Positions 35,212 through 44,366 are shown, counted from the first letter of the stretch. The stretch is DNA of 53,821 nucleotides from Shinella sp. (GCA_003248775.1 QFQX01000031.1:1-53821), one strand, 5' to 3'. Program-made: numbers and translations. Notes: generated by a model from the sequence alone, not told the origin.

Positions 35212-36147
35212 ATGGCACTGCGCATCATTTTCATGGGAACTCCGGAGTTCTCGGTCGCCACGCTTGAGGCTCTGGTTGCCGCTGGCCACGATATCGTTGC
35301 TGTCTACAGCCAGCCGCCGCGTCCCGCTGGTCGCCGCGGGCTCGATCTGCAGAAGTCGCCGGTCCATCTCGCCTCGGAAAAGCTCGGGCTTCCTGTCCGC
35401 CATCCCCTGAACTTTCGCGCCGAGGAAGACCGCGAGGAATTTCGCGCGCTCGGTGCCGATGTCGCTGTGGTCGTCGCCTACGGGCTGTTATTGCCGGAAG
35501 CGATCCTGACCGGCACCCGTCTCGGGGCCTATAACGGCCATGCCTCGCTTCTGCCGCGCTGGCGCGGTGCCGCTCCGATCCAGCGCGCCATCATGGCTGG
35601 CGATGCCGAGACCGGCATGATGGTGATGAAAATGGACAAGGGGCTTGATACCGGCCCCGTGGCATTGACCCGCAAGGTCGCGATCGATCCCGACATGACA
35701 TTCGGCGAACTGCATGACCGGCTCCGCGACATGGGCGCTGGCGCCATGGTCGAGGCGATCGCGAAGCTGGAAGCTGGTGACCTCACCACCGTCCCGCAGG
35801 CCGAAGACGGTGTGCTCTATGCCGCAAAGATCGCAAAGGAAGAGACCCGCATAGACTTTGGCAAGCCCGCGACAGACGTTCATAACCACATCCGTGGTCT
35901 TTCTCCTTTCCCCGGCGCGTGGTTCGAAATCGAACTGAACGGCAAGCCGGAACGGGTCAAGGTGCTGGGGTCCACATTGGCGGAAGGCACGGGAGCGCCG
36001 GGTACGGTGCTCAACGAAACGCTGACGATTGCCTGCGCTTCCGGTGCAGTCAGGCTGACCCGCCTGCAGAAGGCTGGAGGCAAGCCGCTCGATGCCGCCG
36101 ACTTCCTGCGGGGAACGCCGGTTGCAGCCGGTACGGTGCTTTCCTGA
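35212..36147 (+). CDS. fmt: Methionyl-tRNA formyltransferase
   Basis: This enzyme formylates initiator Met-tRNA using 10-formyl-tetrahydrofolate. The 311-residue protein has the N-terminal transferase domain with HASLLPRWRGAAPIQRAI and GLDTGPV, and a C-terminal tRNA-binding domain from about residue 205. Its stop codon overlaps the truA start (TGATG), so translation is coupled. Confidence 0.97.
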   Translation: MALRIIFMGTPEFSVATLEALVAAGHDIVAVYSQPPRPAGRRGLDLQKSPVHLASEKLGLPVRHPLNFRAEEDREEFRALGADVAVVVAYGLLLPEAILTGTRLGAYNGHASLLPRWRGAAPIQRAIMAGDAETGMMVMKMDKGLDTGPVALTRKVAIDPDMTFGELHDRLRDMGAGAMVEAIAKLEAGDLTTVPQAEDGVLYAAKIAKEETRIDFGKPATDVHNHIRGLSPFPGAWFEIELNGKPERVKVLGSTLAEGTGAPGTVLNETLTIACASGAVRLTRLQKAGGKPLDAADFLRGTPVAAGTVLS

Positions 36148-36902
36148 TGTCTCGCTTCCGCATGACCGTCGAATATGACGGCACGCCTTATGTCGGCTGG
36201 CAGCGGCAGGAAAACGGGCCGTCGGTACAGGGGGCGCTGGAGGCCGCCGTCCTGTCGCTGACGGGAGAAACAGTGTCCATTCGCGGTGCCGGCAGGACCG
36301 ATTCCGGCGTTCATGCGCTCGGTCAGGTCGTCCATGTCGATCTCGCGCGCGCCTGGGTGCCTCACAAGCTCCGCAACGCGTTGAATGCCCATCTGGCCAT
36401 GGCGGGAGAGCGTGTCGCCGTTCTCGACGTCGCCGGCGTCGATGATACCTTCGACGCGCGTTTTTCCGCGATCCGCCGCCATTATCTCTACCGCATCATC
36501 AGCCGTCCGGCGCGTCTGGCGGTGGAGGCGGAGCGAGCCTGGTGGGTGCCGAAGCCGCTCGACCATGAAGCGATGCATGCCGCCGCGCAGACGCTCGTCG
36601 GTCATCACGACTTCACCACCTTCCGCTCGGCGCATTGTCAGGCGACGAGCCCGGTTCGCACGCTCGACCGTCTGGATGTGACGAGAACGGGTGAGCTGAT
36701 CGAGATCCGGGCTTCAGCCCAGAGCTTCCTGCACAATCAGATCCGTTCCTTTGCAGGCACTCTCAAGCTCGCCGGCGAGGGCAAGATGACGCCCGCGGAT
36801 GTACGTGCGGCACTCGACGCCCGCGATCGCGCGGCCTGCGGGCCGGTTGCGCCACCGGAAGGCCTGTTCTTCATGAAGGTGGATTATCCCGGCGACGAAT
36901 GA
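36147..36902 (+). CDS. truA: tRNA pseudouridine synthase A
   Basis: TruA makes pseudouridines 38-40 in the anticodon arm. The catalytic Asp52 lies in RGAGRTDSGVHALGQV. The 251-residue length is typical. The ATG at 36147 shares a base with the fmt stop. It is convergent with the membrane protein gene with no base between the two stop codons. Confidence 0.96.
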   Translation: MSRFRMTVEYDGTPYVGWQRQENGPSVQGALEAAVLSLTGETVSIRGAGRTDSGVHALGQVVHVDLARAWVPHKLRNALNAHLAMAGERVAVLDVAGVDDTFDARFSAIRRHYLYRIISRPARLAVEAERAWWVPKPLDHEAMHAAAQTLVGHHDFTTFRSAHCQATSPVRTLDRLDVTRTGELIEIRASAQSFLHNQIRSFAGTLKLAGEGKMTPADVRAALDARDRAACGPVAPPEGLFFMKVDYPGDE

Positions 36903-37499
36903 TCAGCCCGGGAAGACCCCGAGATAGCGTTCCAGCAGTTCCGACAGGATCATCGAAGGCACGAGCAGCACCATGGTGACGGTCGCGATCGTCAGTGTGT
37001 GATTTCCGAAAACCATCCGGAAAATGCGGAAGAGGCTGACGATGAAGGCGAGCATCAGGCCGAGCCAGGCAAAGGCTACAGCCGTGTCGATCGCGGGGAC
37101 CATCATCATCAACAGGACGAGGGCCGCATAGGCATAGGAAACCGGCACGGCCATCCAGTTGGAAATCGCCACGACTGCCGCGAATTTCGTGCCGATTCCG
37201 ACCATCCAGCAAAGGATGCCGACAAGCACCAGTGGCACGACCCAGTTGGCGAATTCCACCAGCGTCAGGCGGAAGAAGAAGATGGCATCGACATCGGCGC
37301 CGGCTGGAAGGGTTTCGAGGAAGGCCTTTCGCCACCAGAGGAAGGAGATGACGATAGTGGGGAGCGCCCAGACGGCGGCCCAGAAGGACCGTAGCGCGCC
37401 GCGGTCGGAAAGATCGAGAAAAGAGAAACCGCGCGGGTCCTGCTTGAACAGGAGCCATAGTCCGGTCAGGTAGGTCTCGACCTCCTTAAGCGACGGCAT
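36903..37499 (-). CDS. Membrane protein of unknown function
   Basis: This is a 198-residue protein with about five hydrophobic segments (roughly residues 40-58, 78-105, 110-135, 135-160 and 170-190) and a soluble start, MPSLKEVETYLTGLWLLFKQDPRGFSFLDLSDRG. I do not recognise a named family with confidence. The conserved acidic and tryptophan-rich N-terminus suggests a YIP1-like or small rhizobial family. The ATG at 37499 lies inside the 3' end of dapE (14-base overlap), so it is translationally coupled to dapE. An upstream in-frame TTG at 37505 is possible. Its role next to lysine and cell-wall precursor synthesis is unknown. Confidence 0.75.
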   Translation of the reverse strand: MPSLKEVETYLTGLWLLFKQDPRGFSFLDLSDRGALRSFWAAVWALPTIVISFLWWRKAFLETLPAGADVDAIFFFRLTLVEFANWVVPLVLVGILCWMVGIGTKFAAVVAISNWMAVPVSYAYAALVLLMMMVPAIDTAVAFAWLGLMLAFIVSLFRIFRMVFGNHTLTIATVTMVLLVPSMILSELLERYLGVFPG

Positions 37500-38679
37500 T
37501 CGCAAACCATTGTTCGATGAAGGTGCGATAGATGCGGGTCAATGTCTCGAGATCCTCTACCGCTACACGTTCATCGACCATGTGCATGGTCTGCCCGACG
37601 AGTCCGAACTCCACCACCGGGCAATAGTCCTTGATGAAACGCGCATCCGAGGTTCCGCCTGTCGTTGAAAGCTGCGGCGAAGCGCCGACGATTTTCTCGA
37701 TTGCATCGGAAAGTGACGCAATCAGGGCGTTGTTGCGGGTCAGGAAGACGTGGCTCGGTCTTTCCGACCAGACGATGTCATAACCGATGGGTTCGCGGCC
37801 CGGCCGCAGTGTCGTATCGGTAGCGGCGACATCGAGACGGCGCAGGATTTCTGCCTGCAGGCTTTCCGCCGTCCAAGTGTCGTTGAACCGGATGTTGAAC
37901 TTGAAAACGGCGCTGGCCGGAATGACATTGGTCGCGGTATTGCCGACATCGATCGATGTGACCTCGAGGTTCGACGGCTGGAAATTGTCCGTGCCATGGT
38001 CGAAGGGCGGGTTCATCAGGGATTCGGCGAGCTTGATCGCCCCGCGCACCGGGTTGTCGGCGAGATGCGGATAGGCGGCATGGCCCTGAACGCCGCGCAC
38101 GGTCACCGTGCCGGAGATCGAGCCGCGGCGGCCGATCTTGATCATGTCGCCGAGCTGGTCGGGATTGGTTGGTTCGCCGACGAGGCAGGCGTCCCATTTC
38201 TCGCCACGGGAAGCGGCCCAGTCGAGCAGCTTCGTCGTGCCGTTGACTGCGGGACCTTCCTCGTCGCCGGTGATCAGCAGCGACACGGAGCCCTTGGGGG
38301 CGCCCTTCTCCTCGACCAGCCGGGCAAGGGCCGCGATGAAGCAGGCTATGCCGCCCTTCATGTCGACCGCGCCGCGGCCGTAGAGCATGCCGTCTGAGAT
38401 TTCCGCGGCGAACGGAGGATGGCTCCATGCTGCCTCGTTGCCGACCGGCACGACATCGGTATGTCCGGCGAACATCAGGTGCGGGCCGTCCGTTCCGAGG
38501 CGAGCGTAAAGGTTTTCAATGTCGGGCGTGCCTTCGTCCCGGGCCACGACGCGGGAAACTTCAAAGCCGAGCGGCTCCAGAAGCTGTTGCAGCGTTGTCA
38601 GCGCGCCGCCTTCATGAGGCGTGACGGAGGGGCAGCGGATAAGGGCCTGGAGAACGTCGACGGGATTGGTAGCGATCAT
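37486..38679 (-). CDS. dapE: Succinyl-diaminopimelate desuccinylase
   Basis: DapE releases LL-diaminopimelate for lysine and peptidoglycan synthesis. This M20-family metallopeptidase shows FAGHTDVVPVG, GRGAVDMKGGIA, the catalytic ITGDEEG and the zinc-ligand GEPTNPDQLGD segment. It is 397 residues from the ATG at 38679. A GTG four codons earlier (38691) is an alternative, and neither start has a strong ribosome site. dapD, encoding the succinyltransferase two steps earlier in the pathway, is in the same run of genes, with a DUF805 gene between. Confidence 0.95.
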   Translation of the reverse strand: MIATNPVDVLQALIRCPSVTPHEGGALTTLQQLLEPLGFEVSRVVARDEGTPDIENLYARLGTDGPHLMFAGHTDVVPVGNEAAWSHPPFAAEISDGMLYGRGAVDMKGGIACFIAALARLVEEKGAPKGSVSLLITGDEEGPAVNGTTKLLDWAASRGEKWDACLVGEPTNPDQLGDMIKIGRRGSISGTVTVRGVQGHAAYPHLADNPVRGAIKLAESLMNPPFDHGTDNFQPSNLEVTSIDVGNTATNVIPASAVFKFNIRFNDTWTAESLQAEILRRLDVAATDTTLRPGREPIGYDIVWSERPSHVFLTRNNALIASLSDAIEKIVGASPQLSTTGGTSDARFIKDYCPVVEFGLVGQTMHMVDERVAVEDLETLTRIYRTFIEQWFANAVA

Positions 38680-38787
38680 GACATACTGCACTGGATGAAG
38701 CCCGGACCACGAACGGCTGATCCGGGCTGAAAAGGTATCGGGCAGATTTATCTGATCGGCTGCGTCGTGTCACCATCCAAGGCTGCG

Positions 38788-39171
38788 TTACGACCTGGGC
38801 CAGTCGGTCGCGCCTCCATAGGCATTGGCATTGCGGGATGATGGCCACATGCAGAGCACGAAAAGCACCAGCATCGATACGGCCGGGATGAAGATAGTCA
38901 GTGCGATCAGCCCCGGCATGCCCATGTCGTGCAGCCGCTTTATGCTCATCATCACCGCCGACACGATGGAGAGTCCCATGCTGATGATGAACGCCAGCTG
39001 GTAAAGCGGAAGGAGGTCGTCGTCCTCCGGAACGAGCGTCAGCTTGGCCAGAGCAAAGGAATTCATCATCAGCCAGAACAGCCAACCGAGAATGAAAGTC
39101 TGCCGGCCCGCCCGGCCGGACGGGCTGAAGAACAGCCACGATACAGTCGGCCGGCGGGCCGGAGCCAGCAT
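38788..39171 (-). CDS. DUF805 membrane protein
   Basis: This 127-residue protein has three or four hydrophobic helices and the DUF805 hallmarks: the N-terminal GRAGRQTFILGW and the central IKRLHDMGMPG. The family is widespread with no established function. The start lies five bases after the dapD stop, so it is part of the dap transcript. A 108-base gap separates it from dapE. Confidence 0.85.
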   Translation of the reverse strand: MLAPARRPTVSWLFFSPSGRAGRQTFILGWLFWLMMNSFALAKLTLVPEDDDLLPLYQLAFIISMGLSIVSAVMMSIKRLHDMGMPGLIALTIFIPAVSMLVLFVLCMWPSSRNANAYGGATDWPRS

Positions 39172-39176
39172 GGGGA

Positions 39177-40031
39177 TCAGTCCCTGAGCAGCTCGTTGAT
39201 GCCGGTCTTGGAGCGGGTCTTTTCATCGACGCGCTTGACGATCACGGCGCAATAGAGGCTCGGACCCGGTTCGCCGTTCGGGAACGGCTTGCCCGGCAGT
39301 GTGCCCGCAACGACGACCGAATAGGGCGGAACTTCGCCATAGGTGATCTCGCCGGTGGCGCGGTCGACGATCTTGGTCGACTTGCCGATGAAGACGCCCA
39401 TGCCGAGCACCGAACCCTCGCGGACGATGCAGCCTTCGACGACCTCGGAACGAGCGCCGATGAAGCAGTTGTCCTCGATGATCGTCGGGCCGGCCTGCAG
39501 CGGCTCCAGAACGCCGCCGATGCCGACGCCGCCGGACAGGTGCACGTTCTTGCCGATCTGCGCGCAGGAGCCGACCGTTGCCCAGGTATCGACCATCGTG
39601 CCTTCATCGACATAGGCACCGAGATTGACGAAGGACGGCATCAGCACGACGTTCTTCGCGACATAGGCGGAGCGGCGGACCACGACGTTCGGAACGGCGC
39701 GGAAACCGGCCGAGCGGAACTGTTCCTCGCCCCAGCCTTCGAACTTGGAGGGAACCTTATCCCACCAGGTGGATGCACCCGGACCACCCTTGACGACTTC
39801 CATGTCGTTCAGGCGGAACGACAGGAGGACGGCCTTCTTCAGCCACTGGTGAACGGTCCATGCGCCGTCCGCGCCGCGGGTGGCTGCGCGTGCCTTGCCG
39901 CTGTCGAGCAGCTCCAGCGAGGCTTCCACCGCGTCGCGGACTTCGCCTTTGGTCGCCGTCGTGACCGTATCGCGATTGTCGAAGGCGGCTTCGATGACCT
40001 TTTCGAGGGCGCTCATATCCGTGGCGTTCAT
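39177..40031 (-). CDS. dapD: Tetrahydrodipicolinate N-succinyltransferase
   Basis: DapD succinylates tetrahydrodipicolinate in the lysine/diaminopimelate pathway. The 284-residue protein has the N-terminal helical domain and the left-handed beta-helix of hexapeptide repeats (for example GSCAQIGKNVHLSGGVGIGG and GARSEVVEGCIVREGSVLGMG). AAGGAAATCAA precedes the ATG. It is the first gene of the minus-strand dap unit and is divergent from the LOG-family gene. The 151-base gap between them should hold both promoters. Confidence 0.97.
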   Translation of the reverse strand: MNATDMSALEKVIEAAFDNRDTVTTATKGEVRDAVEASLELLDSGKARAATRGADGAWTVHQWLKKAVLLSFRLNDMEVVKGGPGASTWWDKVPSKFEGWGEEQFRSAGFRAVPNVVVRRSAYVAKNVVLMPSFVNLGAYVDEGTMVDTWATVGSCAQIGKNVHLSGGVGIGGVLEPLQAGPTIIEDNCFIGARSEVVEGCIVREGSVLGMGVFIGKSTKIVDRATGEITYGEVPPYSVVVAGTLPGKPFPNGEPGPSLYCAVIVKRVDEKTRSKTGINELLRD

Positions 40032-40182
40032 TTGATTTCCTTAAATTTCGTTGTCTATCGTGGAAACGGACGATATCCGAATTCTCTAATCGGGAACCGG
40101 GACTGATCTAGCGTATTCGACCGGGGTTGAAAACAGCCACCGGCGCATTCGCATCCCGGCAATGCAAAGAAAGGCATGAGGT

Positions 40183-41064
40183 ATGGCAAAGCTGCGCAAC
40201 GGACGGCAACAGCGGGACGGAGAGGTCTGGAAAACGCTGAAGAGCAGCAAGACCGACCGCAGTCGCGTGGCCGGGATTCCACGAACCCCGCAATCGGAAT
40301 CGCCCTCCTACCAGCTCGCCTATATCGATGACGATTTCCTCTGCCGCGACGAACTCAGGCCGGTCAGGCTGCAGCTGGAACTGATGAAGACGGAGATGAT
40401 CCTGACCGAAAGGGGCATCAAGTCGACCATCGTGATGTTCGGCGGCGCGCGCATTCCGGCCCCCGGCGCCAGCGCCTGGGCGGCCCGCAATGAAACCCAG
40501 AAGGCCAATCTAGAGGCCGCCTCGGTCTACTATGAGGAAGCGCGCAAGTTCGCTCGTCTCTGCGGCGAACATGCGGCCCTTCACAATCACCAGGAATATG
40601 TGGTCGTCACCGGCGGCGGACCGGGCGTCATGGAGGCGGGCAACCGCGGAGCCGCCGAAGTCGGGGCGCCGACGATTGGCCTCAACATCGTCCTGCCGCA
40701 TGAACAGGCGCCCAATCCTTATGTGACGCCCGAACTGAGCTTCAACTTCCACTATTTCGCCATTCGCAAGATGCACTTCCTCATGCGCGCCAAGGCGATT
40801 GCAATCTTTCCCGGCGGCTTCGGCACACTGGACGAACTGTTCGAGGCCGTCACCCTCATCCAGACCAAGCGCATGGAGCCGATCCCGCTCATCCTGTTTG
40901 CGGAGAAGTTCTGGCGCAAGATCGTGAATTTCGAGGCGCTGGCCGAGTTCGGTACGATCGCGCCCGAAGACCTGAAACTTTTGCATTTCGTCGAAACGGC
41001 CGATGAGGCATGGAAGATCATCGCGGAGCGATACGAGCACACCCACGATGTCGTGGTGAAATGA
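40183..41064 (+). CDS. LOG-family protein (TIGR00730 type), long form
   Basis: This 293-residue protein has the LOG/Rossmann motifs TGGGPGVMEAGNRGA (from residue 143) and FPGGFGTLDELFE (from residue 209). Proteins with this PGGxGTxxE motif release cytokinin bases or hydrolyse nucleotide 5'-monophosphates; the old label lysine decarboxylase is misleading. Compared with the roughly 190-residue LOG enzymes it has about 80 extra N-terminal residues, including a basic tail of 30. The substrate is unknown. It is transcribed alone, ending at a strong terminator. Confidence 0.88.
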   Translation: MAKLRNGRQQRDGEVWKTLKSSKTDRSRVAGIPRTPQSESPSYQLAYIDDDFLCRDELRPVRLQLELMKTEMILTERGIKSTIVMFGGARIPAPGASAWAARNETQKANLEAASVYYEEARKFARLCGEHAALHNHQEYVVVTGGGPGVMEAGNRGAAEVGAPTIGLNIVLPHEQAPNPYVTPELSFNFHYFAIRKMHFLMRAKAIAIFPGGFGTLDELFEAVTLIQTKRMEPIPLILFAEKFWRKIVNFEALAEFGTIAPEDLKLLHFVETADEAWKIIAERYEHTHDVVVK

Positions 41065-41076
41065 CCTGAAAATGCA

Positions 41077-41104
41077 GAAAGCCGCCAGATGTCTGGCGGC
41101 TTTC
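41077..41104. terminator. Bidirectional terminator between the LOG-family and EF-hand genes
   Basis: GAAAGCCGCCAGA (41077-41089) and TCTGGCGGCTTTC (41092-41104) form a perfect 13-bp palindrome, a stem with a very short loop. It lies between convergent genes. Confidence 0.85.
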
Positions 41105-41127
41105 CTTCCTCATCGGGACATATCGCG

Positions 41128-41919
41128 TCAGGGCAGGATCTTCGGCCCGGCCGGGAAATCGTCCGCCGAGATGAAGCCGTCCTTGTTGGTGTCGAAGCGG
41201 TCGAAAAGCTTGACGATTGCCGCATTCGCTTCCGCCTTGCTGATCTGTCCGTTTTCGTCGGTATCGATCCGGGCCATCATGCGCCGCATGCCGTGGTGTC
41301 CCATCGGGCCCATGCCCATTTCTTCGCGAGGCCCGTCCCGTTCGGGGCGATTGCGATCGTCATGGCGGCCGAAGCCAGGCTTGTCGTCGCGCCAGTTCTT
41401 TCCGTGCCAACCCTTGCCGTCCCAGCCCTTGTCATTCCGTGGGCCGCAATCGCGCGGGCCATCCGGCGGGGTCATTCCGTCATCATTGGTCATGTCTTCC
41501 GGCGGCGGAGGTGGCGCGGATGCATCGTCCTGGGGTGCGGGTGCCTTGGTCTTGTCGGCATCCTCGGCGGCGGACGGTTTCGGCATGGATGCCTTCCAGG
41601 CTTCCATCCGGGCCTCGTGATACTTGCGCAGTTCGCCAGGTGTCAGGTTGCCGTCCTTGTCGGCGTCGATGGCGGCAAACAGGGTGTCGCCGGCGGCCTT
41701 CGCCTCGTCCTTAGAGATCTTGCCGTCCTTGTTGGTGTCGAATTGCTGCAATGCGCTGATGAACATGCCGGCGGGTCCGCGCATCATCATCGGGCGCGGT
41801 CCGCAGGCTTCGTCCATCGGACCGGGCCCCTTGCCGCCTTGCGCGAGCGCAATGCCTGACGACGCGCTGAAGAGCAGGGCGGTCGCAAGAGCGGCGAGTG
41901 TCGTTTTGCGAGCGTACAT
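41128..41919 (-). CDS. Exported protein with four EF-hand calcium-binding motifs
   Basis: This 263-residue protein has a signal peptide (residues 1-26, ending ALA). Four canonical 12-residue EF loops are visible: residues 61-72 (DTNKDGKISKDE), 85-96 (DADKDGNLTPGE), 219-230 (DTDENGQISKAE) and 243-254 (DTNKDGFISADD). They form two pairs separated by a 120-residue linker rich in Pro, Gly, Asp and Trp. Every loop has acidic or polar residues at positions 1, 3, 5, 9 and 12, so calcium binding is likely. It has no enzyme domain. The rhizobial calcium protein calsymin is a loose comparison, not shown to be homologous here. AGGAAAGG precedes the start. Confidence 0.88.
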   Translation of the reverse strand: MYARKTTLAALATALLFSASSGIALAQGGKGPGPMDEACGPRPMMMRGPAGMFISALQQFDTNKDGKISKDEAKAAGDTLFAAIDADKDGNLTPGELRKYHEARMEAWKASMPKPSAAEDADKTKAPAPQDDASAPPPPPEDMTNDDGMTPPDGPRDCGPRNDKGWDGKGWHGKNWRDDKPGFGRHDDRNRPERDGPREEMGMGPMGHHGMRRMMARIDTDENGQISKAEANAAIVKLFDRFDTNKDGFISADDFPAGPKILP

Positions 41920-42032
41920 GGCTTTTCCTTTCCTCGTTTACGAAGAAAAGACTAACCCTGACGTCCCGATATGCCGACTTAAACCTTGTTAAGGCTGGGT
42001 GAAACTTCGGTAATGTTGGGGCTCGCCGGAGG

Positions 42033-42743
42033 TCAGCCGATCAGCCGCTCAAGGAAGCCGGTAAGATCGTCGGTGACGAAATCGATGTTGTCGGGCTCCG
42101 TATTTTCGGCCCGTTCCCAGCTTTCCAGGACGATCGTTTCGAGATTGCGCGGCACCAGCAGCACCGTCTTCATGCCAAGCGCCTTGGGAACCATCAGGTT
42201 GCGCGGCAGGTCCTCGAACATAGCGGCTTTCTTCGTGTCCACGCGGTTGAGGCTCATGAACTTGTCATAGGTGCTGCCGGCGGGTTTTGGCTGATATTCG
42301 GCGGCGACGATGTCGAAGATGTCATCGAAATTGTCGAGGATACCGAGCGCGCGGGCGGCGGCCTCGGCATGGGCGACGGTACCGTTGGTAAAGATGAACT
42401 TGCGGCCGGGGAGCGCCTTGATCGCCTCGCCCAGTGCCTCGTCCGGCAAAAGCGCGGAATAGTCGATGGCATGCGCCCGGGCGAGAAAATCGTTGGGATC
42501 GACCCCGTGATGCGTCATCAGGCCGGCAAGGGTCGTGCCGTGGTCGTGATAATATTGCTTCTGCAGGATCTTCGCTTCCGCAGGGTCCATCTGCAAAAGT
42601 TCCGACACATAGGCCGTCATGTTGCGATCGATCTGCGCGAACAGGTCGATGTGATGCGGGTAGAGCGTGTTGTCCAGATCGAAGACCCAGTCACGGACAT
42701 GGGCGAAATCTGCGGCAGAAGGGGCGGAAGCTGTCTTGTTCAT
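42033..42743 (-). CDS. HAD-family pyrimidine 5'-nucleotidase
   Basis: This 236-residue HAD hydrolase begins its fold at WVFDLDNTLYPHH (Asp22 nucleophile, Asp24), with the later FTNGT and FEDLPRNL motifs. The DLDNTLYP motif and cap arrangement match the SDT1/pyrimidine 5'-nucleotidase branch that removes phosphate from UMP and CMP. In rhizobia this gene lies between argB and dapD, as here. The ATG at 42743 is chosen; the open frame further upstream overlaps the divergent transporter gene. Confidence 0.88.
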   Translation of the reverse strand: MNKTASAPSAADFAHVRDWVFDLDNTLYPHHIDLFAQIDRNMTAYVSELLQMDPAEAKILQKQYYHDHGTTLAGLMTHHGVDPNDFLARAHAIDYSALLPDEALGEAIKALPGRKFIFTNGTVAHAEAAARALGILDNFDDIFDIVAAEYQPKPAGSTYDKFMSLNRVDTKKAAMFEDLPRNLMVPKALGMKTVLLVPRNLETIVLESWERAENTEPDNIDFVTDDLTGFLERLIG

Positions 42744-42846
42744 TACGCTCTTATGGCACGCCTTCGCATGAGAAGAAAATGCGAAACTCCGCTTTTCGCC
42801 GGAAGTGGCCTTGGCGAGGATATTTGCGCCGTGATACCGGCGAAAA

Positions 42847-43749
42847 ATGGAACCCTGGATACTGATCACCATCGCCGCCGCCTTCCTGCAGAACCTGCGG
42901 TCGGCGCTTCAGAAGCACCTGCAGACGTCGCTCGGCACCCGAGGCGCAAGCTTCGTGCGTTTCGGCTATGGTTTTCCGATTGCCGTCCTTTATGTGCTCT
43001 GCCTGCATTTCATCGGCGGTTACGAAATGCCGATGCCCAATCCGGTCTTCGCCTTCTGGGCCGTCATCGGTGGCCTTGCCCAGATCTTTGCGACCATGCT
43101 GCTGGTGCACCTGTTCTCGCTGCGCAATTTCGCGGTCGGCACGGCCTATTCGAAGACGGAGCCGGTGCAGGCGGCGATCTTCGGCTTTCTGCTGCTCGGC
43201 GAACGTATCACCACCGGCGCGGTCGGCGCCATCGTCGTGGGCGTGACGGGGGTGATGATGATCTCGGTCGCGCGCATGCCGCTGACGCTTGCCAACCTGC
43301 TGAAAGCGCTTACGGGCCGTACGGCATTGATCGGCATCGCCTCCGGGGCGGTTTTCGGCATATCCGCCGTGGCCTATCGTTCCGCGGCCCTGTCGCTCGA
43401 AGCCTCCAACCCGGTCGTCGCGGCGGCCGTCACGCTTGCCTGCGTCACAACCTTCCAGACGGTATTCATGCTTGTCTGGATGTTCCTGCAGGACAAGCGC
43501 GAAATCGTCGATGTCATCAGGTCCTGGCGCTCGTCCTCGCTCGTCGGTCTGACCGGCGTGCTGGGGTCGGCGTGCTGGTTTACCGCGATGACGCTGCAGC
43601 AGGTCGCCTATGTCCGTGCGCTCGGTCAGATCGAACTGGTCTTCACCTTCATCGCCTCGTTCTTCCTGTTCCACGAGCGGGTAAACCGCACGGAAGTCGC
43701 AGGCTGCCTTCTGATCGTGACGGGCATCCTTCTCCTGCTGCTCGGCTGA
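42847..43749 (+). CDS. DMT-superfamily (EamA) transporter
   Basis: This 300-residue protein has ten predicted transmembrane segments and two EamA-like halves. Landmarks are TAYSKTEPVQAAIFGFLLLGERIT in the first half and RALGQIELVFTFIASFFLFHERV in the second. Members export metabolites or amino acids; the substrate is unknown. It is divergent from the nucleotidase gene and followed by ogt after 83 bases. Confidence 0.88.
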   Translation: MEPWILITIAAAFLQNLRSALQKHLQTSLGTRGASFVRFGYGFPIAVLYVLCLHFIGGYEMPMPNPVFAFWAVIGGLAQIFATMLLVHLFSLRNFAVGTAYSKTEPVQAAIFGFLLLGERITTGAVGAIVVGVTGVMMISVARMPLTLANLLKALTGRTALIGIASGAVFGISAVAYRSAALSLEASNPVVAAAVTLACVTTFQTVFMLVWMFLQDKREIVDVIRSWRSSSLVGLTGVLGSACWFTAMTLQQVAYVRALGQIELVFTFIASFFLFHERVNRTEVAGCLLIVTGILLLLLG

Positions 43750-43832
43750 TCGCAGGTCAGGCAAACCGCGCACCCTGATTGTTGTCGAGGCAGCCAGCCG
43801 CTAGACTGCGATTCCCGGGGAGGACGAACATT

Positions 43833-44366
43833 ATGAGACGCACGGTCTACTGCGAATGGTTCGACAGTCCGGTCGGCGATCTCGCAGCCATCGCTGACGA
43901 TACCGCATTGCTGGCGCTGCAATTCAGGGAGCGGACTTCGCCCGATGCGGACGAGGCCGATATCCGGCGTCAGATGGGAGCGGATGAGGTTCTTCCCGGA
44001 AACGCCCTGACCCGCACGATTGGCAGTGAGCTTGAAACCTTCTTCGCCGGTCGCGCCTTCGAGTTCAGCGTGCCGCTCGCGCCCGCCGGAAGCGAATTCG
44101 AACAGAAGGTCTGGGCGCAATTGCTGAGGGTGCCGCTCGGCGAGACCTGTTCCTACGGCGATATCGCAAGAAATGTCGGTGGCATGGAGACGGTACGGGC
44201 TGTCGGCAAGGCGAACGGTGCCAATCCAATTGCCATAATTATCCCCTGCCACCGCTGCATCGGCTCTGACGGGTCGCTTACCGGTTATGGCGGCGGGCTG
44301 TGGCGCAAGAAATGGCTCCTGCGCCACGAAGGCAAGATGCGCCCGATCGGCCTTTTCGCCGTGTGA
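43833..44366 (+). CDS. ogt: Methylated-DNA-[protein]-cysteine S-methyltransferase
   Basis: This suicide repair protein takes alkyl groups from O6-alkylguanine. The acceptor motif PCHR is at residues 138-141 (Cys139), preceded by the helix-turn-helix segment SYGDIARNVGGMETVRAVGKANGANP. At 177 residues it is a stand-alone Ogt without an Ada regulatory domain. GGGGAGGAC precedes the ATG. It is convergent with argB. Confidence 0.94.
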   Translation: MRRTVYCEWFDSPVGDLAAIADDTALLALQFRERTSPDADEADIRRQMGADEVLPGNALTRTIGSELETFFAGRAFEFSVPLAPAGSEFEQKVWAQLLRVPLGETCSYGDIARNVGGMETVRAVGKANGANPIAIIIPCHRCIGSDGSLTGYGGGLWRKKWLLRHEGKMRPIGLFAV

